DNA of 64,000 nt, from positions 1 through 64,000 of the forward strand of contig CAXBBM010000015.1 in assembly GCA_963973915.1 (NCBI GenBank), given 5' to 3'. The position numbers were made by a program, and so were the translations under genes. The notes under the pieces are model-generated. The model was not told where the DNA came from. It was given only the letters and a program-made list of their open reading frames with translations, and searched no databases. This DNA is from Polycyclovorans sp002706265 (GTDB lineage: Bacteria > Pseudomonadota > Gammaproteobacteria > Nevskiales > Nevskiaceae). Every line of letters starts with the position of its first letter. Within the stretch, counting starts at the first letter, position 1. Below, piece by piece: positions 17,509 through 25,632 of the stretch.

Positions 17509-19052
17509 CCGCCGACTGGATTGCGCTGGACCACGCCGCCACCACGCCATTGGCGCCCGGTGTGTTCGAGGCGATGCGGCCGTGGCTGGACAACGCGGTC
17601 GGCAATCCTGCGTCGGACCATCGTGCCGGCCGGGCGGCGAGGGCCGCGGTCGAGGCGGCGCGCGCGGCGGTGGCGCGCTTGGTCGGGGCCCCGGCCGACA
17701 GTCTGATCTGGACCAGCGGCGCGACCGAGTCGATCAACCTGGCGATCAAGGGCGCGTTGGAATTCGACGGCCGCGCGCCGGCGCACGTGATCAGCTCGCG
17801 AATCGAGCACCGTGCCACGCTCGACACCCTGCGCTGGGTGGCGGGCCAAGGTCACAAGGTGAGCCTGCTGAGCCCGGACGCGCGGGGCACGATCAGCATC
17901 GAGGCGGTGCTCGCGGCGTTGACGCCGGCGACGCGTCTCGTGAGCCTGATGTGGGTGAACAACGAGCTGGGCACCTGCACCGACATGCCCGCGCTGGCCG
18001 CCGCCTTGCGCGCCCGCGGGGTGCTGTTGCACGTCGATGCGGCGCAGGCGGCGGGCTGGTTGCCGATCGATCTTGAAACCATGCCCATCGATCTGCTGTC
18101 GCTGTCCGCCCATAAGCTGGGCGGGCCCAAGGGCATCGGCGCGCTGTACGTCTGCCGCAGGCCACGGGTGCGGCTCAGCCCGCTGCTGCACGGCGGCGGC
18201 CAGGAGCAGGGCATGCGCTCGGGCACTCTGGCGACCCACCAGATCGTCGGCTTTGGCGCCGCGGCGACGCGGCGAATGGCGCAGCGCGAGGCGCTCGCCG
18301 CCGACGTGTTGCGATTGCGCGACCAATTGGCGGCGCAGTTGCAGGCGGGCATTCCCGATCTGCTGCGCAACAGCCCGGTTTCCGGCAGTCCGCACATTCT
18401 CAACGTCAGCGTGCCGGGGGTGGATGGCGAAAGTCTGCGCGCCAGCCTGCCGGACCTGTTGTTTTCCAGTGGCTCGGCCTGCTCTTCGGCCACGCGCGAG
18501 CCCTCGTTCGTGCTGCGCGCTCTGGGCCATGACGACCCCCTGGCCGATGCCTCGCTGCGGCTGTCGCTGGGCGAGGGCAGTTGCGACGCAGAGGTGCAGG
18601 CCGGTGCCGCGCAGATCATCGCGGCGGCCACGCGGCTGCGCGATTTTGCCGCCGGCTTACCGCCGCCCGCCGTGACCGGACTGGACAATCTGTATGGCTA
18701 TTCGCCTGCCGTCTGGCAGCGTTTTTGCGCGGCGGACGCGGTCGGCAGTCTGGCGGGCGAGGGGGTTCACGCGGCAAAAGCCACCTCGCGCGCTGACGGC
18801 GCCTGGTTGGAGATCGGCGTGCAGATCACCCAGGAGCGTGTGGTGGCCGCGCGTTACCGGGGTGTGGGGTGCCCGGTGACGCTGGCCGCCGGGCAATGGT
18901 TTGCGGAACAAATCACCGGTGCCGACGTCTCAACCTTGCAGCGGCCGTGGCTTTTGGACGTGCGCAACGCGCTTGAAATCGCCCCGGAGAAGTCCCACTG
19001 TGCTGTGATGGTTGATGATCTGGCGCGGGCCCTCTGGTCCACGCCGCCGTGA
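17505..19052 (+). CDS. Second cysteine desulfurase fused to an IscU/NifU-like scaffold domain
   Basis: 515 residues. Residues about 1-375 form a complete class V desulfurase with PLP Lys204 (SAHKLGGPKG) and active Cys326 (SSGSACSSAT). Residues about 385-515 resemble an IscU/NifU N-terminal scaffold: RYRGVGCPVTLAAG contains Cys456, matching the middle IscU cysteine, and APEKSHCAVM contains His498 and Cys499, matching the C-terminal His-Cys pair. The first scaffold cysteine (PACGD in IscU) has no counterpart; the region reads HAAKATSRADG. The fused domain may accept sulfur or carry a partial cluster. Overlaps the first desulfurase by four bases. Domain assignment from motifs only. Confidence 0.85.
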   Translation: MTADWIALDHAATTPLAPGVFEAMRPWLDNAVGNPASDHRAGRAARAAVEAARAAVARLVGAPADSLIWTSGATESINLAIKGALEFDGRAPAHVISSRIEHRATLDTLRWVAGQGHKVSLLSPDARGTISIEAVLAALTPATRLVSLMWVNNELGTCTDMPALAAALRARGVLLHVDAAQAAGWLPIDLETMPIDLLSLSAHKLGGPKGIGALYVCRRPRVRLSPLLHGGGQEQGMRSGTLATHQIVGFGAAATRRMAQREALAADVLRLRDQLAAQLQAGIPDLLRNSPVSGSPHILNVSVPGVDGESLRASLPDLLFSSGSACSSATREPSFVLRALGHDDPLADASLRLSLGEGSCDAEVQAGAAQIIAAATRLRDFAAGLPPPAVTGLDNLYGYSPAVWQRFCAADAVGSLAGEGVHAAKATSRADGAWLEIGVQITQERVVAARYRGVGCPVTLAAGQWFAEQITGADVSTLQRPWLLDVRNALEIAPEKSHCAVMVDDLARALWSTPP

Positions 19053-19066
19053 ATGGAGTTTCTGCG

Positions 19067-19420
19067 ATGAATGACACCCCGACCCAATCCGCCCCCGAAG
19101 CCGTTTCCCTTACGGCGTCCGCCGCCAAGCGCATCCAGCAGCAACTGGCACGGCGCGGCAGCGGCCTCGGCCTGCGGGTGGGGGTGAAGCGGTCGGGCTG
19201 TTCAGGCTGGGCCTACACCCTCGATTACGCTGACGCGGTGGGTTCTGACGACACGGTGTTCGAATCGCACGATGCCAAGGTGGTGGTAGCCCGTCCGCAC
19301 CTTGAACAATTGAGTGGCATCACCGTTGATTTTCAGCGTGACGGTCTGAACGAGCGCTTTGCCTTCATCAACCCCAACGTGAAAGGCACCTGCGGCTGCG
19401 GGGAAAGCTTCGCGGTCTGA
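19067..19420 (+). CDS. A-type iron-sulfur carrier (IscA/ErpA family)
   Basis: 117 residues from ATG 19067, which has GGAG upstream. A GTG at 19049, overlapping the previous stop, would add six residues. The family cysteines are present: one in RSGCSGWAY and two in the C-terminal GTCGCGESF. A-type carriers bind and deliver [4Fe-4S] clusters to target enzymes. It closes the three-gene iron-sulfur cassette; there is no iscR, hscB, hscA or ferredoxin gene beside it. IspG and RlmN, encoded just downstream, are themselves iron-sulfur enzymes. Confidence 0.9.
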   Translation: MNDTPTQSAPEAVSLTASAAKRIQQQLARRGSGLGLRVGVKRSGCSGWAYTLDYADAVGSDDTVFESHDAKVVVARPHLEQLSGITVDFQRDGLNERFAFINPNVKGTCGCGESFAV

Positions 19421-19618
19421 AGCTGGCGCGACGGCGGCGTCGTCAGACCTGGCGGGCCGCAATGGCTTGAAGGTCCGCCGACCGTCAGTTTTTTCGAGAG
19501 ATTCAGTGTCTCTTCGGCCCGTGTGCCGTGGGTCGCCGGTTATACTTTGGGGCTTTCTTGATCGCGTTCCGCGCTGGCGGGTGCGATCTCCCTACCGTTT
19601 ATCCCCAAGGAGTGACCC

Positions 19619-20050
19619 GTGGCTGTTGAACGTACGCTGTCGATTATCAAGCCCGATGCCGTGGCGAAGAATCACATTGGCGAGATCATCGCGCGTTTTG
19701 AAAAAGCGGGCCTCAAGCCCGTCGCCAGCCGCCTGATGCATCTGACCGATGCCGAAGCCGGCGGCTTTTATGCCGTTCACGCCGAGCGCCCCTTTTTCAA
19801 GGACCTGGTGAGCTTCATGACCAGCGGGCCGGTGTTGGTGTCGGTGCTGGAAGGCGAGAACGCCGTGTCGGCCCATCGCGATCTGATGGGGGCGACCGAC
19901 CCCAAGAAAGCCGCGCCGGGCACCATCCGTGCCGACTTTGCCGACAGCATCGACGAGAACGCCGTGCACGGGTCCGACAGCCTCGAGAACGCAGCCGGCG
20001 AAATCGCCTACTTCTTCCGGGCCACCGAACTCTGCCCGCGGACCCGCTAA
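19619..20050 (+). CDS. ndk: Nucleoside diphosphate kinase
   Basis: 143 residues, standard length, GTG start behind AAGGAG. It transfers the terminal phosphate from NTPs to NDPs via phospho-His117 in ENAVHGSDS. Other signatures are TLSIIKPDAVAKN at the start and PGTIRADF. The 198-bp gap before it contains TATACT at 19541-19546, a possible -10 element without a recognisable -35. rlmN follows 25 bp after its stop. Confidence 0.97.
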   Translation: MAVERTLSIIKPDAVAKNHIGEIIARFEKAGLKPVASRLMHLTDAEAGGFYAVHAERPFFKDLVSFMTSGPVLVSVLEGENAVSAHRDLMGATDPKKAAPGTIRADFADSIDENAVHGSDSLENAAGEIAYFFRATELCPRTR

Positions 20051-20075
20051 GGCATTGATCGCACTGCCGCGCGCC

Positions 20076-21260
20076 ATGACCGAACCGACCCCTGCGCTGT
20101 CCACGCCAGCGGCTGCCAAGCCGCTGGCGGACGGGCGCCGCAACCTGTTCGGCATGGATCGCGTGCAGTTGCGGGACGCCTTCGAGGCCATGGGCGAAAA
20201 GCCGTTCCGAGCCGATCAGGTCATGCAGTGGATTTACCGGCGCGGCATCGGCGACTTTGAGGCCATGTCCAACCTCAGCAAACCCCTGCGTGAGCGTCTG
20301 CACGCGCATTTCGTGGTCGGCACGCCCGAAGCGGTGGCCGAACAGGTCTCGCGGGACGGCACCCGCAAATGGGGATTGCGCCTGGCCGGTGGCAACGCCA
20401 TCGAGACCGTCTTCATCCCCGAGGGCGACAAGGCCGCCATCGAGCACACCGCCGGTCAGCCTCGGTATCGCGGCACCCTGTGCGTGTCGTCGCAGGTGGG
20501 GTGCGCGCTGGACTGCAGCTTTTGCTCCACCGCACAGCAGGGCTTCAACCGCAACATGACCACGGCGGAGATCATCGCCCAGGTCTGGTTTGCCGGAAAG
20601 CAGCTGCACTGTGATTTTCAGAACGAACGCGACATTTCCAACGTCGTGTTCATGGGCATGGGGGAACCGCTGGCCAATTACGGCGCGGTGCTGCCCGCCA
20701 TCCGCATTCTGCTGGACGACTTCGGCTTTGGCCTGTCGAAGCGCCGTGTCACCGTGTCGACCAGCGGCATGGTGCCGTTCATCGACCGGCTGCGCGAAGA
20801 TGTGGATACCGCGCTGGCGGTCTCGCTGCACGCCCCCGTGGATGCCTTGCGTGACGAATTGGTGCCCATCAACCGCAAATATCCGATTCGCGAACTGATG
20901 GAGGCCTGCCGCCGCTACACCGCCGGCAAGGACCGCAAGTCGCACATCGTCTACGAGTACGTGATGCTCGATGGCGTCAACGACCAGCCGGCGCTGGCCC
21001 GCGACCTGGCCAAGCTGCTGGGCAATTTGCCCGCCAAGGTCAACCTGATTCCCTGGAACCCGTTCCCCGGCGCCCCGTACCGGACATCGCGACCCGAAAC
21101 GGTCAAGGCCTTTGCCGACATCCTGCGCCAGAAGGGCATCGTCACCACCACCCGCAAGACCCGCGGTGAAGACATTGATGCGGCCTGCGGGCAGTTGGTG
21201 GGCCAAGTGGCGTCCAAGCAGAAGAATCGCCTTCGCGGGATTCCGGTGGTGAGCCAGTGA
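20076..21260 (+). CDS. rlmN: Dual-specificity 23S rRNA/tRNA adenine C2-methyltransferase RlmN
   Basis: 394 residues from ATG 20076. A radical SAM enzyme that methylates C2 of A2503 in 23S rRNA and A37 in some tRNAs. The cluster-binding CX3CX2C is Cys143, Cys147 and Cys150 (GCALDCSFCST). The GMGEPL motif is present, and the methyl-carrying cysteine is Cys371 in DIDAACGQLVG. Its last 23 codons lie in a 155-bp unit that starts immediately after the Cys371 codon and is repeated downstream. Copy 3 of that tail overlaps pilF and is probably the original end of the gene. Confidence 0.95.
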   Translation: MTEPTPALSTPAAAKPLADGRRNLFGMDRVQLRDAFEAMGEKPFRADQVMQWIYRRGIGDFEAMSNLSKPLRERLHAHFVVGTPEAVAEQVSRDGTRKWGLRLAGGNAIETVFIPEGDKAAIEHTAGQPRYRGTLCVSSQVGCALDCSFCSTAQQGFNRNMTTAEIIAQVWFAGKQLHCDFQNERDISNVVFMGMGEPLANYGAVLPAIRILLDDFGFGLSKRRVTVSTSGMVPFIDRLREDVDTALAVSLHAPVDALRDELVPINRKYPIRELMEACRRYTAGKDRKSHIVYEYVMLDGVNDQPALARDLAKLLGNLPAKVNLIPWNPFPGAPYRTSRPETVKAFADILRQKGIVTTTRKTRGEDIDAACGQLVGQVASKQKNRLRGIPVVSQ

Positions 21261-21415
21261 CCGCCCGCAGGCCCGCCCGACTCGCCTTGCTCGCATCCCG
21301 GCCGCTGGCCGGGGCCCTGCTCGGTGGCGCGCGTGCGTCCGCCGGGCAGTTGGTGGGCCAAGTGGCGTCCAAGCAGAAGAATCGCCTTCGCGGGATTCCG
21401 GTGGTGAGCCAGTGA
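21257..21415 (+). CDS. Possible 52-residue reading frame in repeat unit 1
   Basis: Opens with a GTG that overlaps the rlmN stop (GTGA) and runs through the spacer into the second copy of the rlmN tail. The first 28 residues (basic MTARRPAR, then a hydrophobic ALLASRPLAGALLGGARASA) look like a signal peptide; the last 23 equal the RlmN C-terminus. The frame may simply be a by-product of the duplication. The overlapping stop and start would allow coupled translation. Confidence 0.3.
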   Translation: MTARRPARLALLASRPLAGALLGGARASAGQLVGQVASKQKNRLRGIPVVSQ

Positions 21416-21570
21416 CCGCCCGCAGGCCCGCCCGACTCGCCTTGCTCGCATCCCGGCCGCTGGCCGGGGCCCTGCTCGGTGGCGCGCGTGCGTCCGCCGG
21501 GCAGTGGGTGGGTCAGGTGGCGTCCCGGCAAGAGAACCGCCTCCGTGGCATTCCGGTGGTCGGTCGATGA
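21412..21570 (+). CDS. Possible 52-residue reading frame in repeat unit 2
   Basis: Same architecture as the preceding frame: a GTG start overlapping the previous stop, an identical N-terminal 28 residues, then the older variant tail (GQWVGQVASRQENRLRGIP then VVGR). It ends in ATGA, overlapping the pilF start. If translated, the order rlmN, small frame, small frame, pilF would be coupled at every junction. No independent evidence of expression. Confidence 0.3.
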   Translation: MTARRPARLALLASRPLAGALLGGARASAGQWVGQVASRQENRLRGIPVVGR

Positions 21571-22316
21571 CGCCTTCGTGTCTGCTGCGGGTCGCCGGGT
21601 TGTGCGCGGTGCTGCTGCTGGTCGCCTGCGCAGGCTCGCCGGCGCTGGAGCCCGAAGCGCGGCGCGACTCGGCCGACATTCACTTCCAGTTGGGGGTCGA
21701 GCACCTGCGGCGCAATCAGTTCGGGCAGGCCGAGTCCAACCTGCGGCGCTCGCTTGACCTCAACGACCGCAGCGCCGACACGCATATGGCGATGGGGGTG
21801 TTGTTTCAGCAGACCAGCCGTCCGGCGATGGCCGAGCAGTCGTTCCGCAAGGCACTGGCGCTGTCACCCGACAATGCCTCGGTGCAGAACAACCTGGGCG
21901 TCTTTCTCTGCGAACGCGGCCAGCGGCAAGAAGGCGAACAATTGCTGCTCAAGGCGGCCCGCTCGTCGCGTTATCTGACCCCCGAGGCGGCCTGGACCAA
22001 CGCGGCGGTCTGTATCCGTCCACTGGACAGCGCCCGCGCCGAGGGCTATCTGCGGCAGGCGCTGACGGTCAATCCCCTGTTTCCCGACGCGTTGATGCAG
22101 ATGGCGTCGATCAGCCTGTCGCAGCAGGAATACCTGCGCAGTCGCGGTTTTCTGTCACGGTATGAGTCGATTGGACCGCCCCATCCGCAAACCCTGCTGA
22201 TGCGCAGCCGCGTCGAGCGTGCGCTGGGCGACGTTGCGGCGGCACGCAAGTACCAACAACTGTTGATCACCACATTTCCCGAATCGCCTGAAGCCGAGCA
22301 GGCTGCCCAAGAATGA
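21567..22316 (+). CDS. pilF: Type IV pilus biogenesis lipoprotein PilF/PilW (TPR)
   Basis: 249 residues from ATG 21567. A lipoprotein signal ends in LLVACAGSP. It carries about five or six tetratricopeptide repeats (for example FQLGVEHLRRNQFGQAESNL and AEQSFRKALALSPDNASVQN). PilF/PilW is the outer-membrane pilotin needed to assemble the PilQ secretin. It lies between rlmN and rodZ, its usual place in gammaproteobacteria, and fits with pilSR elsewhere in the window. The stop overlaps rodZ by four bases. Confidence 0.92.
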   Translation: MTPSCLLRVAGLCAVLLLVACAGSPALEPEARRDSADIHFQLGVEHLRRNQFGQAESNLRRSLDLNDRSADTHMAMGVLFQQTSRPAMAEQSFRKALALSPDNASVQNNLGVFLCERGQRQEGEQLLLKAARSSRYLTPEAAWTNAAVCIRPLDSARAEGYLRQALTVNPLFPDALMQMASISLSQQEYLRSRGFLSRYESIGPPHPQTLLMRSRVERALGDVAAARKYQQLLITTFPESPEAEQAAQE

Positions 22317-23227
22317 CCTCAGATCCCGATCTTTCGCCTGATGAACTTGCCCCCGGCGCCTCGGCGCCGGCCAGCCCTCCTTCCGGGCCCGCATCACCGG
22401 GCGCGCAGCTCCGCCGTGCGCGCGAGGATGCGCACCTGACCCTGGAAGATTTCGCCGCGCAGACCAAGTTGTCGGTCGCCACCCTGCAAGCGCTGGAGGC
22501 CGACGACTTTGGCGCCTTGCTGGAGCCGGTCTACGTTCGCGGCTATTACCGCAAGTGCGCGCGCTTGCTGGGCCTTTCCGAAGAGGGGCTGATCGCGGCT
22601 TATAACGCCCGCGTGAAGCAGGCTCAGCCGCAGACCCCGGCGCGCATCCGGCTGTCGGCGGGCAGTGTGGAAAGCCGCAGCGGACTCGGTCGGGTGCTGG
22701 GGCTGGTGATCATGGCAATCATCATCGGCTTGCTGGCGTACCTGTGGTTCATGCGATCGACCACCGATCCACTGGCCGCGAGTACCGAAGTGCAGCGCGT
22801 GCCGGACGTTGCCATCACGACCACGCCGGCGGTCACCGCCATGGCGAGGCCTGCATCCGAGCCCGAGCCAGAACCCACTGACGCGCCGGCTGAGACGACG
22901 GCGCCTGCCGCCGCGACGTCCGAGCCCGCCACGGGCGCAGCCACCGTCGCCGCGGCCGACGCCTTGGCCCGCGGTGGGCTGACGCTGAATCTGCAGTTTC
23001 GTGAAACCTCCTGGGTCCGCATCAATGACGCCGAAGGGCGCGCGCTGATGAACGGATTGATGAACGGTGGCACCGCGCAGACCGTGAAGGAGGGCACACC
23101 GCCCCTGTCCGTGTTTTTCGGCAATGCCCCCGGCGTGGTGCTGGAATTCAACGGTCAGCCGGTGGACTTGGGCCCTTACACGCAAAGCAACCGCACCGCG
23201 CGGCTGACCTTGCCGCTGACGAACTGA
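22313..23227 (+). CDS. rodZ: Cytoskeletal protein RodZ
   Basis: 304 residues. An N-terminal Cro/C1-type helix-turn-helix (about residues 28-95, LRRAREDAHLTLEDFAAQTK), one membrane helix (about 128-148, VLGLVIMAIIIGLLAYLWFM), a Pro/Thr/Ala-rich periplasmic linker, and a C-terminal beta domain (DUF4115, about 220-304, RETSWVRINDAEGRALMNGL). RodZ links MreB to the cell-wall elongation complex and sets rod shape. It overlaps pilF by four bases; ispG follows after 19 bp. Confidence 0.94.
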   Translation: MTSDPDLSPDELAPGASAPASPPSGPASPGAQLRRAREDAHLTLEDFAAQTKLSVATLQALEADDFGALLEPVYVRGYYRKCARLLGLSEEGLIAAYNARVKQAQPQTPARIRLSAGSVESRSGLGRVLGLVIMAIIIGLLAYLWFMRSTTDPLAASTEVQRVPDVAITTTPAVTAMARPASEPEPEPTDAPAETTAPAAATSEPATGAATVAAADALARGGLTLNLQFRETSWVRINDAEGRALMNGLMNGGTAQTVKEGTPPLSVFFGNAPGVVLEFNGQPVDLGPYTQSNRTARLTLPLTN

Positions 23228-23246
23228 GGCGAAGGAGTCCAACCCT

Positions 23247-24356
23247 ATGGTGATGCGCAGCGACCATCAGATTCAGCGCCGCCGCTCGCGCCCGGTGCGC
23301 GTGGGGCGCGTCACCGTGGGCGGTGATGCGCCGATCGCGGTGCAGACCATGACCAATACCGACACCGAGGACGTTGCGGCCACCATCGCCCAGGTTCTTT
23401 CCGCCCAGAAGGCCGGCGCCGATCTGGTGCGTATTTCGGTGCCCACCCTGGCGGCGGCCAAGGCGTTCGGTGAGATCAAGAAGGCCGTCGGCTATTTCCC
23501 GCTGATTGCCGACATTCATTTCAACTACAAATGTGGTCTTGCCGCCGCCGAAGCGGGCGCCGACTGCCTGCGCATCAATCCCGGCAATATCGGCAACGAG
23601 CGCAAGGTGGACGAGATCGTCGCCTGCGCCAAGCACCACGGCATTCCCCTGCGCATCGGCGTGAATGCCGGATCGCTGGAGGCCGATCTGCAGGAGAAAT
23701 ACGGTGAGCCCAACTCCGACGCGCTGGTCGAGTCGGCAATGCGGCACATCGACCTGCTGCTGAAGCGGGACTTTCAGGCGTTCAAGGTCAGCCTCAAGGC
23801 GTCCGACGTGTTCATGACCGTCGAGGCCTACCGCAAACTGGCGAGCCAGATCGAACAGCCGCTGCATCTGGGGATCACCGAGGCCGGCGGGTTGCGGGCC
23901 GGGGCGGTCAAGAGCGCCATCGGCCTTGGCATGCTGCTGGCCGAGGGCATTGGCGACACGCTGCGGGTGTCGCTGGCCGCAGACCCCATCGAGGAAGTCA
24001 AGGTCGGCTGGGACATTCTCAAGTCACTGCATCTGCGCAACCGGGGCATCAACCTGGTGGCCTGTCCGAGTTGCTCGCGGCAGAACTTCGATGTGGTCAA
24101 GGTCGTTGCCGAGCTGGAGAGCCGCTTCGACGACATCGACGAGCCGCTGGATCTGGCAGTCATCGGCTGCGTCGTCAACGGCCCGGGCGAGGCACGCGAG
24201 GCCGCCCTGGGCGTGGCCGGCGGTTATCCCAACTCGGTGTACGAGGACGGCAAGATCGCGCACAAAATCCACAACGACCAACTGGTTGACCGTCTGGAAG
24301 GGCTGGTGCGCGCCAAGCTGGCCGCGCGGCGCGCGGCGCGCGAGGGATCGGCGTGA
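23247..24356 (+). CDS. ispG: 4-hydroxy-3-methylbut-2-en-1-yl diphosphate synthase IspG (GcpE)
   Basis: 369 residues, standard length. It catalyses the penultimate step of the MEP isoprenoid pathway. A TIM-barrel N-terminal domain (RVGRVTVGGDAPIAVQTMTN) is followed by the C-terminal [4Fe-4S] domain with cysteines in VACPSCSR and VIGCVVNGPGEA. It depends on the iron-sulfur assembly genes encoded nearby. The end overlaps the hisS GTG start. Confidence 0.97.
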   Translation: MVMRSDHQIQRRRSRPVRVGRVTVGGDAPIAVQTMTNTDTEDVAATIAQVLSAQKAGADLVRISVPTLAAAKAFGEIKKAVGYFPLIADIHFNYKCGLAAAEAGADCLRINPGNIGNERKVDEIVACAKHHGIPLRIGVNAGSLEADLQEKYGEPNSDALVESAMRHIDLLLKRDFQAFKVSLKASDVFMTVEAYRKLASQIEQPLHLGITEAGGLRAGAVKSAIGLGMLLAEGIGDTLRVSLAADPIEEVKVGWDILKSLHLRNRGINLVACPSCSRQNFDVVKVVAELESRFDDIDEPLDLAVIGCVVNGPGEAREAALGVAGGYPNSVYEDGKIAHKIHNDQLVDRLEGLVRAKLAARRAAREGSA

Positions 24357-25627
24357 AGCTGCAGTCGCTGCGCGGCTTCAATGATGTGCTGCCCAGCGAA
24401 ACCGCCGTGTGGCAGCACGTGGAGCAGGTGGCCCGCGAAACCTTTGCCGCCTATGCCTATCAGGAAATTCGCACGCCGCTACTGGAACAGACCGCGCTGT
24501 TCAAGCGCGCCATCGGCGAGGTGACCGACGTCGTCGAAAAAGAGATGTTCAGCTTCGACGACCGCGAGGGCATGAACCTCAGCCTGCGACCGGAAGGCAC
24601 GGCCAGTTGCGTGCGCGCCGGCCTTGAGCATGGTCTGCTCCACAACCAGCAGCAGCGGCTCTGGTACGCCGGTCCGATGTTTCGCCACGAACGCCCTCAG
24701 GCCGGGCGCTATCGTCAGTTTCACCAGTTGGGTGCCGAAGCCTTCGGCATGGCCGGGCCCGAGATCGACGTCGAGGTCATTGCCCTGTCGGCGCGCCTGC
24801 TCAAGCGGCTGGGGCTGCGCGACCTCACGCTGGAACTCAACTCGCTGGGCAGCGGCGACAGCCGCGCGCGCTACCGGCAGGCCTTGACCGAATTCCTCGA
24901 CCGGCATGTCGATGCGCTGGACGACGATTCAAAGCGGCGGCGGCTCAGCAATCCGCTGCGCGTGCTCGACAGCAAGGTGCCGCAGACCCAAGCCATTGTC
25001 CGCGACGCACCGAGCCTGCTCGATGCCATGAGCCGTGACGACCGCGCCCACTTTGAGGGTGTGCAGCAGGGCCTCAGTGATCTGGGCATTGCCTGCGTGC
25101 TCAATCCGCGTATCGTGCGTGGCCTCGACTATTACAGCCACACCGTGTTCGAGTGGACCACCACCGAGCTGGGCGCGCAGGGCACGGTCTGTGCCGGCGG
25201 GCGCTACGACGGCTTGGTGGCGCAACTGGGGGGGCAGGCCAGTCCGGCAATCGGCTGGGCCTCGGGCATTGAACGGCTCATTCTGTTGATGAAGGCGCAG
25301 GGTCTGAATCTGCCGGATGCCGCACCCGATGTGGTGCTCTGCCCGGCCGATGCCGACTCGGCCCGGCCATTGCATCAGGTCGCGGAACAGCTGCGCGATG
25401 CAATGCCCAATGCCCGTATCCAGCTGTCGGTGGGTGGCAAGCTCAAGGCGCAGTTGAGCCGCGCCGCACGCAGTGGCGCGCGGTTTGCCGTGGTCATGGA
25501 TGAGGCCGCGCGGCACGACGGCAAGGTTCACGTAAAATCATTTGCTCAAACCGAGGTCGCTGATGAATCAGTGGCCATCGACGGGCTCGCAGTCAAGCTG
25601 GCTGCCCGCCTCAACCTGGAAGGATAA
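24353..25627 (+). CDS. hisS: Histidyl-tRNA synthetase
   Basis: 424 residues, GTG start overlapping the ispG stop. Class II synthetase motifs are present: motif 2 with MFRHERPQAGRYRQFHQLGA, the histidine-specific motif LVRGLDYYSHTVFEW in variant form (RIVRGLDYYSHTVFEWTTTE), and motif 3 (AIGWASGIERLIL). The C-terminal anticodon-binding domain starts near residue 325. The order ispG-hisS-yfgM-bamB-der is classic for gammaproteobacteria. Confidence 0.97.
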   Translation: MKLQSLRGFNDVLPSETAVWQHVEQVARETFAAYAYQEIRTPLLEQTALFKRAIGEVTDVVEKEMFSFDDREGMNLSLRPEGTASCVRAGLEHGLLHNQQQRLWYAGPMFRHERPQAGRYRQFHQLGAEAFGMAGPEIDVEVIALSARLLKRLGLRDLTLELNSLGSGDSRARYRQALTEFLDRHVDALDDDSKRRRLSNPLRVLDSKVPQTQAIVRDAPSLLDAMSRDDRAHFEGVQQGLSDLGIACVLNPRIVRGLDYYSHTVFEWTTTELGAQGTVCAGGRYDGLVAQLGGQASPAIGWASGIERLILLMKAQGLNLPDAAPDVVLCPADADSARPLHQVAEQLRDAMPNARIQLSVGGKLKAQLSRAARSGARFAVVMDEAARHDGKVHVKSFAQTEVADESVAIDGLAVKLAARLNLEG

Positions 25628-25632
25628 ACACC

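Larger units (their letters stand above)
21189..21570 (+). repeat. 155-bp tandem repeat built from the 3' end of rlmN
   Basis: Unit 1 (21189-21343) and unit 2 (21344-21498) are identical. A third, partial copy of the 72-bp rlmN tail (21499-21570) differs at about 16 positions. Each unit is the last 72 bp of rlmN, starting right after the catalytic Cys codon, plus an 83-bp GC-rich spacer. The third copy ends in ATGA, overlapping the pilF start, which suggests it is the ancestral rlmN end and that the rest was inserted and then duplicated. Confidence 0.95.
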
